Shown piece after piece: positions 36,406 to 44,996 of a stretch of DNA of 64,000 nucleotides. The stretch is from an uncultured Clostridia bacterium (GTDB lineage Bacteria; Bacillota; Clostridia; Christensenellales; CAG-314): the NCBI GenBank assembly GCA_944364615.1, contig CALVWF010000007.1, positions 1 through 64,000 on the forward strand, written 5' to 3'. Made by a program: the position numbers and the translations under genes. Under the pieces are notes generated by a model. It had not been told where the DNA came from and searched no databases. It was given only the letters and a program-made list of their open reading frames with translations. How positions within the stretch are numbered: the stretch's first letter is position 1; each line of letters opens with the position of its first letter.

Positions 36406-38073
36406 ATGACTACTAAAAAAATCACCACGGCAATCTGTCTTATACTGGCATTGTGCATTTTCAGCGGATGTTCATTTTTTTCCCCGGAAAAAGACAACGC
36501 CATCATTTCAAAGGGGAGCGTAAACATCATTCCCGAAAGTTGTACCGTCAACGTAGGCGAAACATTGCCGTTGGAATACGAAGTTTCTCCGTCACTGGCA
36601 GACGATCTTGTCTGGTCGGTGGTCGGAGGCGACTATGTCACCGTTTCGCAGACAGGCGTAATTTCCGCCGTAAAAGCGGGAATGTGTATGGTCGTCGCCA
36701 AAGCGCAGGATTACAGCGACACCGTAACCGTCAACGTTGTGGAAGACAACAACTATCTTAAATTTGTTCAGTCCAACAAAGTAATAACGGTTGGCACTAC
36801 GTACAAACTGGAATACACTGCGACAGAGGGAGTTCCGGACAAAATGCAATGGAGCGCGTCTAACGGCAACGTCACCGTTACTCAGGAAGGAATAGTAACG
36901 GCAGTAAGCGCAGGACAGTGCGTCGTTACCGTCACGGCTGGAAAGTACAGCGCAAGCATAGAAATTGTAGTTACCGAAAACACCGAATCGGAACAGTCCA
37001 TTGAACTTGTAATAGAAGAGGACAAACTGTTCAAAGGAGACCGTCTGCAAATGGATGCACAGTTTGTTTCCGAAAACGTTGACAATGCAAACGTAAGCGC
37101 TTTCGAATACGAAATCGTGTCGGGCGAAAACAACGCAACGGTAACGAAGGATATTCTTACGGGAACGCAGACCGGTACCGTAACGGTACGTGCGACATAC
37201 GGAAATTATTTCAGCAACGAGGTAGAAATCGAAATTCTGGATCCAGATGCTGTTACGGATCCTTATGCAAGCGTGTCGGAATACGAATTTTATCTCAACT
37301 ACACTCCCGCCGACAGTAGCGTGGACGCTTATTTCCGTTCGCAGCACGGGTTTATGTCGGGAGATATTGCCCAACAGGATCAGGAACCTACCGTTTCCTC
37401 TTCACGTCCCGAGTCGGACGGTCTGTACGTACGCAATACCGCCAGTCTTTATTCTGAAGACGGTACAACGTACTATATTTTTGACACCCAAGGAAACATC
37501 GTCAACGCCGTATATAAAGGAGGAGCCTATGTCACGCTGGAAGAAGTTGCGGCTTACCTGTTTGCATTCGGAGATATACCCGCAAACTACACCGAAAGCA
37601 AGTACACAAGCCCCTCTACAAGTGTGTGGGGCGAGTACCTGAGACTCAATCACACCTACTTCAGCGGAGACACGGACAAATATCCCTACGAACCGATTTT
37701 GCCCGACATCAGCGGTTGCGGCGGAGACCTCGATTACTACGAACTGGACATAGGTACCACGGGTACAGACTGCGACCCAGCCTATCCCGCGAAAATATAC
37801 AATGACGGCAAATCCATTACACGCGGAGCGGCACGCATAGTTTATACGAGATACGACGCAAACAACAGCGAAATAGACGACATAAACGAAAAATATCTGT
37901 TCTACACCTACAATCACTACAACGATTTTCAGGAATATCTGAACTACGAAGGCGGATGGGGAGAAATGTTCGGAAACATTACGGGGGGAGGAACTATTTC
38001 CAGCAAGGTGGATTACAACCCCACACCGTACGTTCCCACTGCCCGCCAGGACTTCTTTTACTACGGTCTGTAA
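36406..38073 (+). CDS. Lipoprotein with Ig-like repeats and a barnase-like ribonuclease domain
   Basis: A 555-residue cell-surface lipoprotein (lipobox FSGC, C22). Residues about 36-115 and 117-192 are two bacterial Ig-like (Big_2) repeats, each with a WSVVGGDYVTVSQTGVISAV-type core; a third, divergent one covers about 197-280. The last 190 residues match barnase-type RNases by eye. LEEVAAYLFAFGDIPANY (about 378-395) mirrors barnase DGVADYLQTYHKLPDNY, GGDL mirrors GGDI, ARIVY has R477 where barnase has catalytic R83, and YTYNHYNDFQEY has H504 where barnase has H102. The barnase Glu73 position seems replaced, so activity is uncertain. No barstar-like inhibitor gene is adjacent. ACGGAG precedes the ATG. 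Confidence 0.7.
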   Translation: MTTKKITTAICLILALCIFSGCSFFSPEKDNAIISKGSVNIIPESCTVNVGETLPLEYEVSPSLADDLVWSVVGGDYVTVSQTGVISAVKAGMCMVVAKAQDYSDTVTVNVVEDNNYLKFVQSNKVITVGTTYKLEYTATEGVPDKMQWSASNGNVTVTQEGIVTAVSAGQCVVTVTAGKYSASIEIVVTENTESEQSIELVIEEDKLFKGDRLQMDAQFVSENVDNANVSAFEYEIVSGENNATVTKDILTGTQTGTVTVRATYGNYFSNEVEIEILDPDAVTDPYASVSEYEFYLNYTPADSSVDAYFRSQHGFMSGDIAQQDQEPTVSSSRPESDGLYVRNTASLYSEDGTTYYIFDTQGNIVNAVYKGGAYVTLEEVAAYLFAFGDIPANYTESKYTSPSTSVWGEYLRLNHTYFSGDTDKYPYEPILPDISGCGGDLDYYELDIGTTGTDCDPAYPAKIYNDGKSITRGAARIVYTRYDANNSEIDDINEKYLFYTYNHYNDFQEYLNYEGGWGEMFGNITGGGTISSKVDYNPTPYVPTARQDFFYYGL

Positions 38074-38186
38074 CGTAAATTAACGATATATGACTAAATT
38101 TGCCTCAAAAAAGTAAAACATTTGTTTTCGCTTTGTAACGATCCGAAGACAAAACGCGGTATACGACGTAATCGGAAATACATTGC

Positions 38187-38226
38187 AAACGGCGCAGAGT
38201 AGTCGAGTACTCTGCGCCGTTTTTAC
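38187..38226 (+). terminator. Terminator of the barnase-like lipoprotein gene
   Basis: AACGGCGCAGAGTA, loop GTCGAG, TACTCTGCGCCGTTTTTA. The perfect 14-pair GC-rich stem is followed by a T run. Confidence 0.9.
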
Positions 38227-38641
38227 TTGTGAATTTATTTGTAAAATTGTGCGCTTACAGGTTTGTAATTGCCCTGTTTATGGGTGTTTGCGTTCCGTGC
38301 GAAACGCCCGAATGTCAACAAACAGTATGTCCGGACGAGTTTTAACAAATTAATTTACTATACACTATACCCCTTTGTCTGACCTTCTTTACACGACGCA
38401 AAAACGCACCCGAAGGTGTTTAACGGGCGCATCTGCCCTTTTTCAGAAAAGAAATTGTTGCTTTTCAATATAAAAATTCGTCGGACTCAAGCGGAGAAAC
38501 GACTGACGGCGCTTTAAATTTTTTCGAACAACAGATTTATTTTTTACAAATGGGAAATGCCGCCACGGATAACGGCTGTCCGACTGTAGAATTTATCTGT
38601 ACGGTTAACCTTCAAATAAAGTATATATTACTTAACATGAC

Positions 38642-38673
38642 AATACCCCGCAAACAAGTGTTTGCGGGGTATT
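38642..38673 (-). terminator. Strong hairpin after desulfoferrodoxin gene
   Basis: AATACCCCGCAAAC, four-base loop, GTTTGCGGGGTATT, a perfect 14-pair stem 33 bases after the minus-strand gene stop. Neither side has a real T run, so it may protect the mRNA 3' end rather than terminate alone. Confidence 0.6.
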
Positions 38674-38706
38674 CATATAAAGTATATGCCCGTTACAAAT
38701 GGTTAA

Positions 38707-39087
38707 TTACACTTCCGCTTTCCACAATCCGTGCAGATTGCAGTAAGCGTAAACCGCTTCGGCATTGTCGCCGTCGCACAACTTAAAACACGCGAAGGGT
38801 TTTTGCCCTGCCTTCAATGTCTTCAACTGGCAACCTTGCTCCGTCTGTAAAGCAATCCACTGTATAAAGTGTTCTTCCGCCATCGGGTGTTCCGCCGAAC
38901 CGACATTGACCTTAACTTCGCCGCCTTCCGCCGTGCACACGGGAATGTGTTTTTCCGCAGACGCTTCCACCGTACCTGCAACAAGTTCCGTCATTTTCTG
39001 TCCGCAACAGAATACGGGGACGCCTGTGTCCTTGACCATTGCGATAATATTTCCGCAATGCTCGCACCTGAAAAATCTCAATTGCAT
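38707..39087 (-). CDS. dfx: Desulfoferrodoxin (superoxide reductase)
   Basis: Non-haem iron protein that reduces superoxide to hydrogen peroxide without making oxygen, typical of anaerobes. The 126-residue protein has an N-terminal desulforedoxin-type centre with C8, C11, C27 and C28 (CEHC ... FCC). The catalytic SOR domain follows, with iron ligands in EKHIPV, EEHFIQW and the late CNLHGLW. The ATG at 39087 follows AAGGAGG by six bases. It lies 54 bases after the flavoprotein gene on the same strand, which suggests a shared redox operon. Confidence 0.93.
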   Translation of the reverse strand: MQLRFFRCEHCGNIIAMVKDTGVPVFCCGQKMTELVAGTVEASAEKHIPVCTAEGGEVKVNVGSAEHPMAEEHFIQWIALQTEQGCQLKTLKAGQKPFACFKLCDGDNAEAVYAYCNLHGLWKAEV

Positions 39088-39141
39088 ATTATCCTCCTTG
39101 ACTGTACCTTTGTTTTTTAAAGGGTACAGCACTAAATTCAT

Positions 39142-40503
39142 TCAGAAGTCAGTATTTCCTTTCCGTGCTTCTTCTATAACTTTACGGTAAGGTGCTATGA
39201 TAAAATTGTTCATTTTGCCCTTCAGTTTTTTCTGCACCGACGGCATTGCCATAAGAGAACCGGCAAGTTTCATCTTGAATATAAACGCCCTGCGTTTCTG
39301 CGGAAAATCGTAAATGCCGTTTTTCTTGTAAAACTTGTGGTCTGCCTTCATTATTCCCTGCATCAGGTAAATGAGATCGCGAAATATCTTCATTCCTCCC
39401 ACACCGTAGAAATTGGCGGTGCGACTGAGTTTGTTGTTTATGGCAAACGCCAGATTGTCGGCAATGGCTTTCAACCGAGCGGAAGTATTTTCCTCATCGG
39501 TCGCCACACCGCACAGATAGTTTCCGCCAACTTCGCTGCGTGCTTCGACAAGTGTTCTTAAATTGTCTTCGTAGCGGTAGTTTCCGCTGATTATATACGC
39601 CATGGGAGTACCGTGAGTAACCGTTCTGTGCCCGTTGCAGAACTGCCTGTCGTCATAACACTTGAACACCGAACCCGTATAGTGATCGGAAATTGTAAAA
39701 GCGTAAACTATAGCGTCCGCTTTCTGAATCTCGTTGCGCAGAAACTCGTCAAATCCGTCTTTATATACGCACTTACCCGTTACGGCGCATCCGAAACATC
39801 CAAGGCATCCTCCCGAAAAGGCAAAGTCGCACAAATTGATGACTCTGCTGTTAAAGGGCAACGCACGGCGGAAATCTTCAATCATATTGTTGAGATTTAT
39901 GTCGTCTTTAGCGCAATTGGTAACTATTACAACGTCCTTAAAACTGTTTTTGGAAACATCTTCAAGCACGGGCAGGTAAGTTTTCTTTTCCTCAACGGGA
40001 GGCAGCGGAGGCGTACATTCGAACAGTTTGTGTTCGTGACTGAATATCAACTGTTTAAAAAACATTTCCGCCTGTTTACGTCCCTCTTCCGACAGCAGAT
40101 CTTCCATATCGGCGGAAAGTCCTTTTACCACGTTCATTCCCATGTCGAAACAGTTTTCCTCTATATACCTGTGTGCGGTGACGTCGTAAAAGTATTTGGA
40201 AGTGGTTATCTGCGACGCGGTTTTACCACTGAGATCCACTCCGTCCGCCTTTATCAGTTCTATGAGTCTGTGCATCTGGTAGGGCGCGATAAAAGTATAT
40301 ACGGGGTAGCAAAAAAGTATAAGTTGTGCCTTCTGCAATTCCTCGCGGAAGGGAGAAAAATCCTTTTCGTAACTCTTTATACGTTGTCCGACGTCTAAAA
40401 TGGAAAATGTATGTTCGGGATTTTTCGCCTGTAAATACAATGCGGTCTGCAATGTAGTACTGTTGGAACCTTAGGGACTGCCGTTTAATACAAGAATATT
40501 CAT
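39142..40503 (-). pseudogene. Tandem flavodoxin-like NAD(P)H reductase gene with in-frame TAA at codon 11
   Basis: From ATG 40503 the frame reads MNILVLNGSP, then TAA (40473-40471), then GSNSTTLQTALYLQ and an uninterrupted 436 codons. NGSPKGSNST is the expected FMN-binding loop, so a Lys codon AAA has become TAA by one base. The remainder has a flavodoxin-like domain (to about 160), then a second one (about 180-330) with a cysteine cluster GGCLGCFGC ... GKC. The gene is either inactivated, translated from a downstream TTG (40452) without the FMN loop, or the stop is an error. GGTAAAAGG lies upstream of the ATG. It precedes dfx, fitting oxidative-stress defence. Confidence 0.75.
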
Positions 40504-40615
40504 AAAACTACCTTTTACCTATACCTATTTTAAAATTACGGTTGTACAGATGCGACAGCACCGCGACAGAACAATACATTTCTGCCGTCGAGCAACCGTA
40601 AAACCGCAATGTCCG

Positions 40616-41035
40616 TTACAGTTCGTCGTCGCAAATTATCTTTATACCGTTGTCCGACAGCAGTTGAGCGGTAACGCCGTTGCCGTCTGTCAGCCTTCCG
40701 CTGAAAGTTCCGTCGTATATTTTGCCGTAACCGCAGGATGGACTTTTACTTTTCAGTACCGCAAAAGCGACATTGTTGCGCTTTGCAAGATCCAACGCGA
40801 CTTCGGCGCCTTTTTTATACTGTTGTGTAATGTCGATGCCCTCTTTGGTAAGCACATTTCCACTCACTATTTCGCCGGCAGGTCTCGGAGTAGGCAGTCC
40901 TCCGTCACACTCGGGACATATTCCAACGAATTCGTACCCCTGCTCCGCCAACCGCAACACCTTGTCGTTACGGCAGTTGTCACCTTTATATCTGCAATCG
41001 TATCCCAACAGACACTTACTTACCAATATCTTCAT
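40616..41035 (-). CDS. DUF523 protein, TudS-like (thiouracil desulfidase family)
   Basis: A 139-residue cytoplasmic protein of the DUF523 family, whose characterised members (TudS) remove sulphur from 2-thiouracil with a cysteine-bound 4Fe-4S cluster. Candidate cluster cysteines are C8 in VSKCLLG, C40/C43 in GICPEC and C101 in SPSCG; C14 and C21 are also present. The signature YGKIYDGTFSGRL is intact. The gene is divergent from a PyrR-regulated uracil permease and close to pyrR and upp, which fits a role in supplying uracil from thiouracil. That role is an inference from family and neighbours. AAGGAGG lies six bases before the ATG. Confidence 0.8.
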   Translation of the reverse strand: MKILVSKCLLGYDCRYKGDNCRNDKVLRLAEQGYEFVGICPECDGGLPTPRPAGEIVSGNVLTKEGIDITQQYKKGAEVALDLAKRNNVAFAVLKSKSPSCGYGKIYDGTFSGRLTDGNGVTAQLLSDNGIKIICDDEL

Positions 41036-41052
41036 TGTGACCTCCTTAAAAC

Positions 41053-41081
41053 ATTGTACACCAACAAAAAAGAAAAATCAA
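41053..41081 (-). promoter_or_regulatory. Promoter of the DUF523 gene
   Basis: Minus strand TTGATT (41081-41076), 17-base spacer, TACAAT (41058-41053), 17 bases before the ATG. Confidence 0.65.
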
Positions 41082-41110
41082 CAATTGTCAAAATATCTGC
41101 CTTTAAATGT

Positions 41111-41139
41111 TTGACATCCCCCTTTTGCTGTGTTAGAAT
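41111..41139 (+). promoter_or_regulatory. Promoter of uraA
   Basis: TTGACA (41111-41116), 17-base spacer, TAGAAT (41134-41139). The leader to the ATG is about 130 bases and holds the attenuator. Confidence 0.85.
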
Positions 41140-41147
41140 ACCCCAAG

Positions 41148-41185
41148 AAATCTTTAAAGACGATACAGAGATATCGGCAAGACTT
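41148..41185 (+). promoter_or_regulatory. PyrR-binding RNA hairpin (anti-antiterminator)
   Basis: Lower stem AAATCTT/AAGACTT (one mismatch), internal bulge containing TTTAA/AAAGA on the left and GC on the right, upper stem CGATA/TATCG, and a six-base loop CAGAGA. The known PyrR target has a CNGNGA hexaloop on such a split stem with a UUUAA stretch on the 5' side, so the match is strong. GGCAA (41176-41180) can instead pair with TTGCC (41212-41216) to form the antiterminator. Confidence 0.8.
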
Positions 41186-41214
41186 CCAGTTGAATATCGG
41201 ATAGCCACAGTTTG

Positions 41215-41254
41215 CCTTGTTGTATGTTTCTGTACGTACACAAGGTTTTTTTTT
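41215..41254 (+). terminator. Attenuator terminator in the uraA leader
   Basis: CCTTGT, bulge, GTATG, loop, CGTAC, ACAAGG, then nine T. It sits between the uraA promoter and the ribosome binding site, so it stops transcription early when PyrR-UMP holds the anti-antiterminator. Confidence 0.8.
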
Positions 41255-41277
41255 GCAAAATTCAGGGAGGTAACAAC

Positions 41278-42726
41278 ATGAAACTCATCTACGGCATTTC
41301 CGATAATCCCGGATTAAGAAAAACGCTTATTTTCGCTTTTCAGCAAATGATCTCCATCATGGCGGCAACGTTGCTTGTGCCCATGATAATTACAGCCGAA
41401 GGTCTGACAATGGACCCGTCGGCGGCACTGTTCGGCGCAGGCGCAGGCACTTTGGTGTACATCTTCTGCACCAAGAGAAAAAGCCCCGTGTTCTTGGGAA
41501 GTTCGTTCACCTTCCTCGGAGCGATGACCGCGGCGGCACAACAAAACTACGGCTACTGGGGACTGATAATCGGTGTTGTGTTTGCAGGTGCTGTTTACAT
41601 AATAATTTCCGTAATTACCAAATTCATAGGCTCGGGCTGGGTTAACAAACTGCTTCCCGCAGTCGTCATAGGACCTGTAGTAACCATCATCGGTCTGGGA
41701 CTTTCTCCAACCGCTACCCAATGGATGATGTACAACGGCGGAGACGAAACGACTTACGGCCTTATTTCCATAGTGTGCGGATTGATTACCTTCTTTACAA
41801 TAGTGCTTACTTCCACCAAAGGAAGCAAAACATTTAAACTCATACCCTTTATAGTGGGTATAGGCGCGGGATACGTGTTTACCCTTATTCTTACCGGTAT
41901 AGGTTACGCAGCAAACGTCGACGCGCTCAAACTCGTAGATTTTAAACCCTTTACGGACGCATTCGGAACGATAACATTTGCAAGTTTTCTGCGTCTGCCC
42001 GACTTTACGTTCCTCAAGGCAATTGAAACCAACGGAACATATCCCCTTGACGGTGCGGCAATAGGCAATCTCGCACTGCTGTTTGCCCCTATAGGCGTCG
42101 TGGAACTTGCTCAGCACATTGCAGACCACAAAAACCTCGGCACAATAGTTGAAAAAGACCTTATAAAGGATCCCGGACTTTCCAGAACGCTTATGGGTGA
42201 CGGTCTCGGTTCTATAGTAGGCGCATTCTTCGGCGGTTGCGCCAACACCACCTACGGCGAATCGATAGGCTGTGTGGCTATCACCAAAAACGCTTCGGTA
42301 ATATCCATTATGACGGCGGCATTGGGATGTATCGTGCTGGCATTCTTCACTCCCTTCGTTGCGGTCATCAACACTATTCCCAAATGCGTAATGGGCGGAG
42401 CCTGCATCGCAATGTACGGTTTTATAGCGGTAAGCGGTTTGCAGATGCTCAAAAAAGTCGACCTGGGCGACAACAGAAACCTGTTCGTCGTGGCGTCGAT
42501 ACTCGTTTGCGGTATCGGAGGTCTGACATTCAACTTCGGTAAAAACGGTATCTCCGGAGGCGCGGCATTCAGCATTACGTCCGTTGCCGCGGCACTGATA
42601 GTAGGTCTTATAACCAATCTCATCGTAGGCAAACGTCCGGCGGAAGAAGAATCGGGAATGGTAATTGTTGAAGAGTACCCCGATTCGGCGGAAAATTCCG
42701 AACCCGAAAAAACAGAAACAAAATAA
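41278..42726 (+). CDS. uraA: Uracil permease (NCS2 family)
   Basis: Membrane symporter that takes up uracil. The 482-residue protein has 12-14 hydrophobic helices and NCS2 signatures: VFLGSSFTFLGAM near 75-87, AVVIGPVVTIIGLGL (about 135-150), a helix with the substrate-binding Glu in PIGVVELAQHIADHKN (about 275-290), and FGGCANTTYGESIG (about 315-330). I chose ATG 41278 because GGGAGG lies eight bases upstream; an earlier in-frame Met lies inside the terminator. The PyrR attenuator in its leader supports uracil as the substrate. It ends in a strong terminator. Confidence 0.93.
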   Translation: MKLIYGISDNPGLRKTLIFAFQQMISIMAATLLVPMIITAEGLTMDPSAALFGAGAGTLVYIFCTKRKSPVFLGSSFTFLGAMTAAAQQNYGYWGLIIGVVFAGAVYIIISVITKFIGSGWVNKLLPAVVIGPVVTIIGLGLSPTATQWMMYNGGDETTYGLISIVCGLITFFTIVLTSTKGSKTFKLIPFIVGIGAGYVFTLILTGIGYAANVDALKLVDFKPFTDAFGTITFASFLRLPDFTFLKAIETNGTYPLDGAAIGNLALLFAPIGVVELAQHIADHKNLGTIVEKDLIKDPGLSRTLMGDGLGSIVGAFFGGCANTTYGESIGCVAITKNASVISIMTAALGCIVLAFFTPFVAVINTIPKCVMGGACIAMYGFIAVSGLQMLKKVDLGDNRNLFVVASILVCGIGGLTFNFGKNGISGGAAFSITSVAAALIVGLITNLIVGKRPAEEESGMVIVEEYPDSAENSEPEKTETK

Positions 42727-42735
42727 CATTGAAGT

Positions 42736-42769
42736 AAAAAAGCACACTGCTGACACAGTGTGCTTTTTT
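42736..42769 (+). terminator. Terminator of uraA
   Basis: AAAAAAGCACACTG, loop CTGACA, CAGTGTGCTTTTTT. The stem can extend to 14 pairs. Confidence 0.92.
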
Positions 42770-42919
42770 GATACTTGAAAATTTTATATCCGAAACCCGA
42801 TTCTTTAAGCCGACAAAACAGTGTAAAACGTATGTACGTTGCATGTTTTTACGACAAAATCCGTTGGCGCGCAACGGTTAAAATACAGCATCGCCTTGCC
42901 CGCGAAAGAGTGATTGCCC

Positions 42920-43447
42920 TTACTCCTTTTCATAAATGGATACGCCCGTTTCGCCGTCCAGCGGTCCAACACTGACCACCACATCTTCACGCATGGACGT
43001 AGGCACGTTTTTACCCACGAAGTCCGCCTTGACGGGCAATTCGCGGTGTCCTCTGTCCACCAGCACTGCCAACTTGATGCTGGAAGCCCTTCCGGCGTCC
43101 AGAATAGCCTCTATAGCCGCTCTTGTCGTCCGCCCCGTAAACAATACGTCGTCAACAAGAATTACGTCCTTGCCCTCGATGTCGCCTTTAAACTTAGCAC
43201 CCTCGCGCTTGTCGTGATCAACGTCGTCACGGTAGTAACTTACATCCAACTGATACATAGGCACTTCTACACCCGTGGAATTGGCGATGTTTTTGCGTAT
43301 CACTTTAGCAATGGGGATACCTCTTGTCTTTATTCCGACCAACACGGCATTGGAAAGATCCGGCTGATGTTCGATTATTTCGAAAGATATGCGCGTCAAT
43401 GCCCTTCTTATTGCCTGTTCGTCCATAATTTTAGCCTTGAAATGCAT
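42920..43447 (-). CDS. pyrR: Bifunctional pyr regulator / uracil phosphoribosyltransferase
   Basis: RNA-binding attenuation protein that senses UMP and UTP, with weak UPRTase activity. The 175-residue protein has the PRPP loop VILVDDVLFTGRTTRAA (about 93-109), the VGIKTRGIPIA phosphate-binding region and the basic RNA-binding face. ATG 43447 is chosen: family members start about 10 residues before DEQAIRRALTRI, and CGGAGTG lies ten bases upstream. It has a consensus promoter of its own. Its evident target in this window is the uraA leader at 41148-41254. The gene is divergent from upp. Confidence 0.93.
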   Translation of the reverse strand: MHFKAKIMDEQAIRRALTRISFEIIEHQPDLSNAVLVGIKTRGIPIAKVIRKNIANSTGVEVPMYQLDVSYYRDDVDHDKREGAKFKGDIEGKDVILVDDVLFTGRTTRAAIEAILDAGRASSIKLAVLVDRGHRELPVKADFVGKNVPTSMREDVVVSVGPLDGETGVSIYEKE

Positions 43448-43478
43448 TATGTCACACTCCGTTAAATACAGTGACATT

Positions 43479-43507
43479 ATTTTAACATAACGACAAAGCC
43501 GTGTCAA
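43479..43507 (-). promoter_or_regulatory. Promoter of pyrR
   Basis: Minus strand TTGACA (43507-43502), 17-base spacer, TAAAAT (43484-43479). The leader contains a dyad ATGTCAC ... GTGACAT around the ribosome binding site. Confidence 0.8.
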
Positions 43508-43523
43508 TGAGTCGGTAAAAAAC

Positions 43524-43552
43524 TTGTCTTTTACGGCTGTTTATAGTATAAT
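43524..43552 (+). promoter_or_regulatory. Promoter of upp
   Basis: TTGTCT (43524-43529), 17-base spacer, TATAAT (43547-43552). No attenuator is visible in the short leader. Confidence 0.75.
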
Positions 43553-43582
43553 AATCAAAACTAAAAAAGGGGAAACCGTCAC

Positions 43583-44224
43583 ATGGAAAACTACATGAAA
43601 AACGTCAAGATATTCAATCATCCGCTGATAGCACACAAGATAACTAAACTGTGCGACGTCACAACGGGAACAAAAGAATTCAGAGAAATAGTCAGCGAAG
43701 TGGCAATGCTCATGGGCTACGAAGCGTTCAGAGATCTTGCCACCACAAATGTGGAAATACAGGCACCGCTTTCAAAATTTATGTCTCCGGTAATCACCGA
43801 CGAAGTGACGATAGTCCCCATATTGCGTGCCGGACTGGGAATGGTAGACGGGCTTGTTGCACTGTTTCCCAAGGCTCGTATCGGTCACATAGGGTTGTAC
43901 CGCGATGAAAAAACACTGCAACCGCACGAATACTACTGCAAACTGCCCAAAGAAGCGCCCGAAAGTCAGGTAATAGTTGTAGATCCCGCATTGGCTACCG
44001 GCGGAAGCGCGGCGGCCGCTATAGATTTCATTAAACAACGCGGATGCAAACAGATAAAACTTCTGTCGCTTATCGCGGCGCCCGAAGGCATAAAGCGCGT
44101 TGCCGAAAGACATCCCGACGTAAAAATATACGTTGCTCATTACGCAGACGCACCGCTCAACGAAAAAGGCTACATAGTAACCGCATTCGGAGACGCGGGA
44201 GACAGAATTTTCGGCACGAAGTAA
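43583..44224 (+). CDS. upp: Uracil phosphoribosyltransferase
   Basis: Salvage enzyme that makes UMP from uracil and PRPP. The 213-residue protein has the family hallmarks [12 protein letters not shown] (about 80-91), the PRPP loop [15 protein letters not shown] (about 133-147, where many homologues have DPMLATG) and a C-terminal [11 protein letters not shown] uracil-binding end. Length is normal. AAGGGGAAA lies about ten bases before the ATG; a second Met at codon 5 is a possible start. Together with uraA it forms uptake plus conversion of uracil. Confidence 0.96.
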   Translation: MENYMKNVKIFNHPLIAHKITKLCDVTTGTKEFREIVSEVAMLMGYEAFRDLATTNVEIQAPLSKFMSPVITDEVTIVPILRAGLGMVDGLVALFPKARIGHIGLYRDEKTLQPHEYYCKLPKEAPESQVIVVDPALATGGSAAAAIDFIKQRGCKQIKLLSLIAAPEGIKRVAERHPDVKIYVAHYADAPLNEKGYIVTAFGDAGDRIFGTK

Positions 44225-44519
44225 TACCTGCCTTCTGTCAATGCGCCGTAAATGTGCGTTTACAATCGACCGTACTCTCAGCAAGTTTTCGTATAAAACA
44301 GCAACAACATTTTTATACGCTTGACGGCAACTCCCGGAATTTGCGCCGGGGGCGTTGTTTTGTGCTTTTTTCAACGGCAATACAATGCAATGATAATTGC
44401 CGACGATGTTAATATCCGTTACAGCGAAAGGGCGAACCGCTTGAAAGCGGTTCGCCTTTTTCAGAGGTATTCGACTATGTCGGCAGTGCCGACGGAAGCA
44501 AACTGAATAAAAAATTTCA
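44225..44519. other. Intergenic spacer with terminator
   Basis: No gene seen. The right part holds the terminator at 44427-44461 between the convergent upp and cobalamin adenosyltransferase genes. Confidence 0.5.
44427..44461. terminator. Terminator between upp and the PGA-locus end
   Basis: GGCGAACCGC, loop TTGAAA, GCGGTTCGCC, then TTTTT. The perfect ten-pair stem has AAAG on the other side, so it may also act on the minus strand. Confidence 0.85.
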
Positions 44520-44996
44520 TCACTGTTCGTCGTAAGTACGCGCGATGGCGTAAAACAACGTAGACATTTTGTTGAGATATTCGAATATGTAGCCGCTGCC
44601 GCCGTATTTTTCGTACACTTTGGCATAGGCAAGTTCGGCACGGCGGGTAACGGTACGCACAATGTGTACACGCGAACCCATAAGAGTTGTACCGGGGACG
44701 ACAAAGCCCTTGAAGGGTCCCGCGATTTTTTCGTACTTGTCCACAAGTTCAAGCAGTTCGTCCAGATGACGCTGTCCTATATGACCGAAACCGCCCGCCA
44801 CTTCCGCCATCATCACCGACAGCAGATTGACGATTTTTTTGAGTTCCATCTGCAATTTTACGTCCTCGATGTAATGGCTGAGGTGCATTATATTTGCAGA
44901 CAGTTCGTCGGTAGCCCCGAAAAATTCGATACGCACATCCGTCTTGGTAGTTTTGTCACCTATTACATCTGTGATCAATGGTTGTTCTTTAAGCAT
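44520..44996 (-). CDS. PduO-type ATP:cob(I)alamin adenosyltransferase
   Basis: Makes adenosylcobalamin, the cofactor of B12-dependent mutases. The 158-residue protein carries family motifs GATDELSANIMHL (about 27-39), SRVHIVRTVTRRAELAYA (about 107-124, with the essential Arg-Arg-x-Glu) and YLNKMSTLFYAIAR near the end. It is a little shorter than the usual 180-190, with a trimmed N-terminal GDKTT loop region. Its ATG overlaps the kinase stop by eight bases, and GGAGG lies five bases upstream, so it is the last gene of the PGA-locus transcript. No B12-dependent enzyme is encoded in the window. Confidence 0.82.
   Translation of the reverse strand: MLKEQPLITDVIGDKTTKTDVRIEFFGATDELSANIMHLSHYIEDVKLQMELKKIVNLLSVMMAEVAGGFGHIGQRHLDELLELVDKYEKIAGPFKGFVVPGTTLMGSRVHIVRTVTRRAELAYAKVYEKYGGSGYIFEYLNKMSTLFYAIARTYDEQ

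Larger units (their letters stand above)
38074..38706. other. Intergenic spacer with two strong hairpins
   Basis: Besides the terminator at 38187-38225 and the hairpin at 38642-38673, I see nothing recognisable in this 630-base gap. Several short inverted segments occur around 38390-38440. Confidence 0.5.

Noticed and set aside
40471..40473. Stop codon as a programmed recoding signal
   Set aside because: It is UAA, not UAG or UGA, and no downstream recoding stem-loop was seen; mutation or error is simpler.
41314..42756. Open frame of 480 codons on the minus strand
   Set aside because: Antisense to uraA, with a His/Tyr/Cys-rich composition and no motif; uraA is certain.
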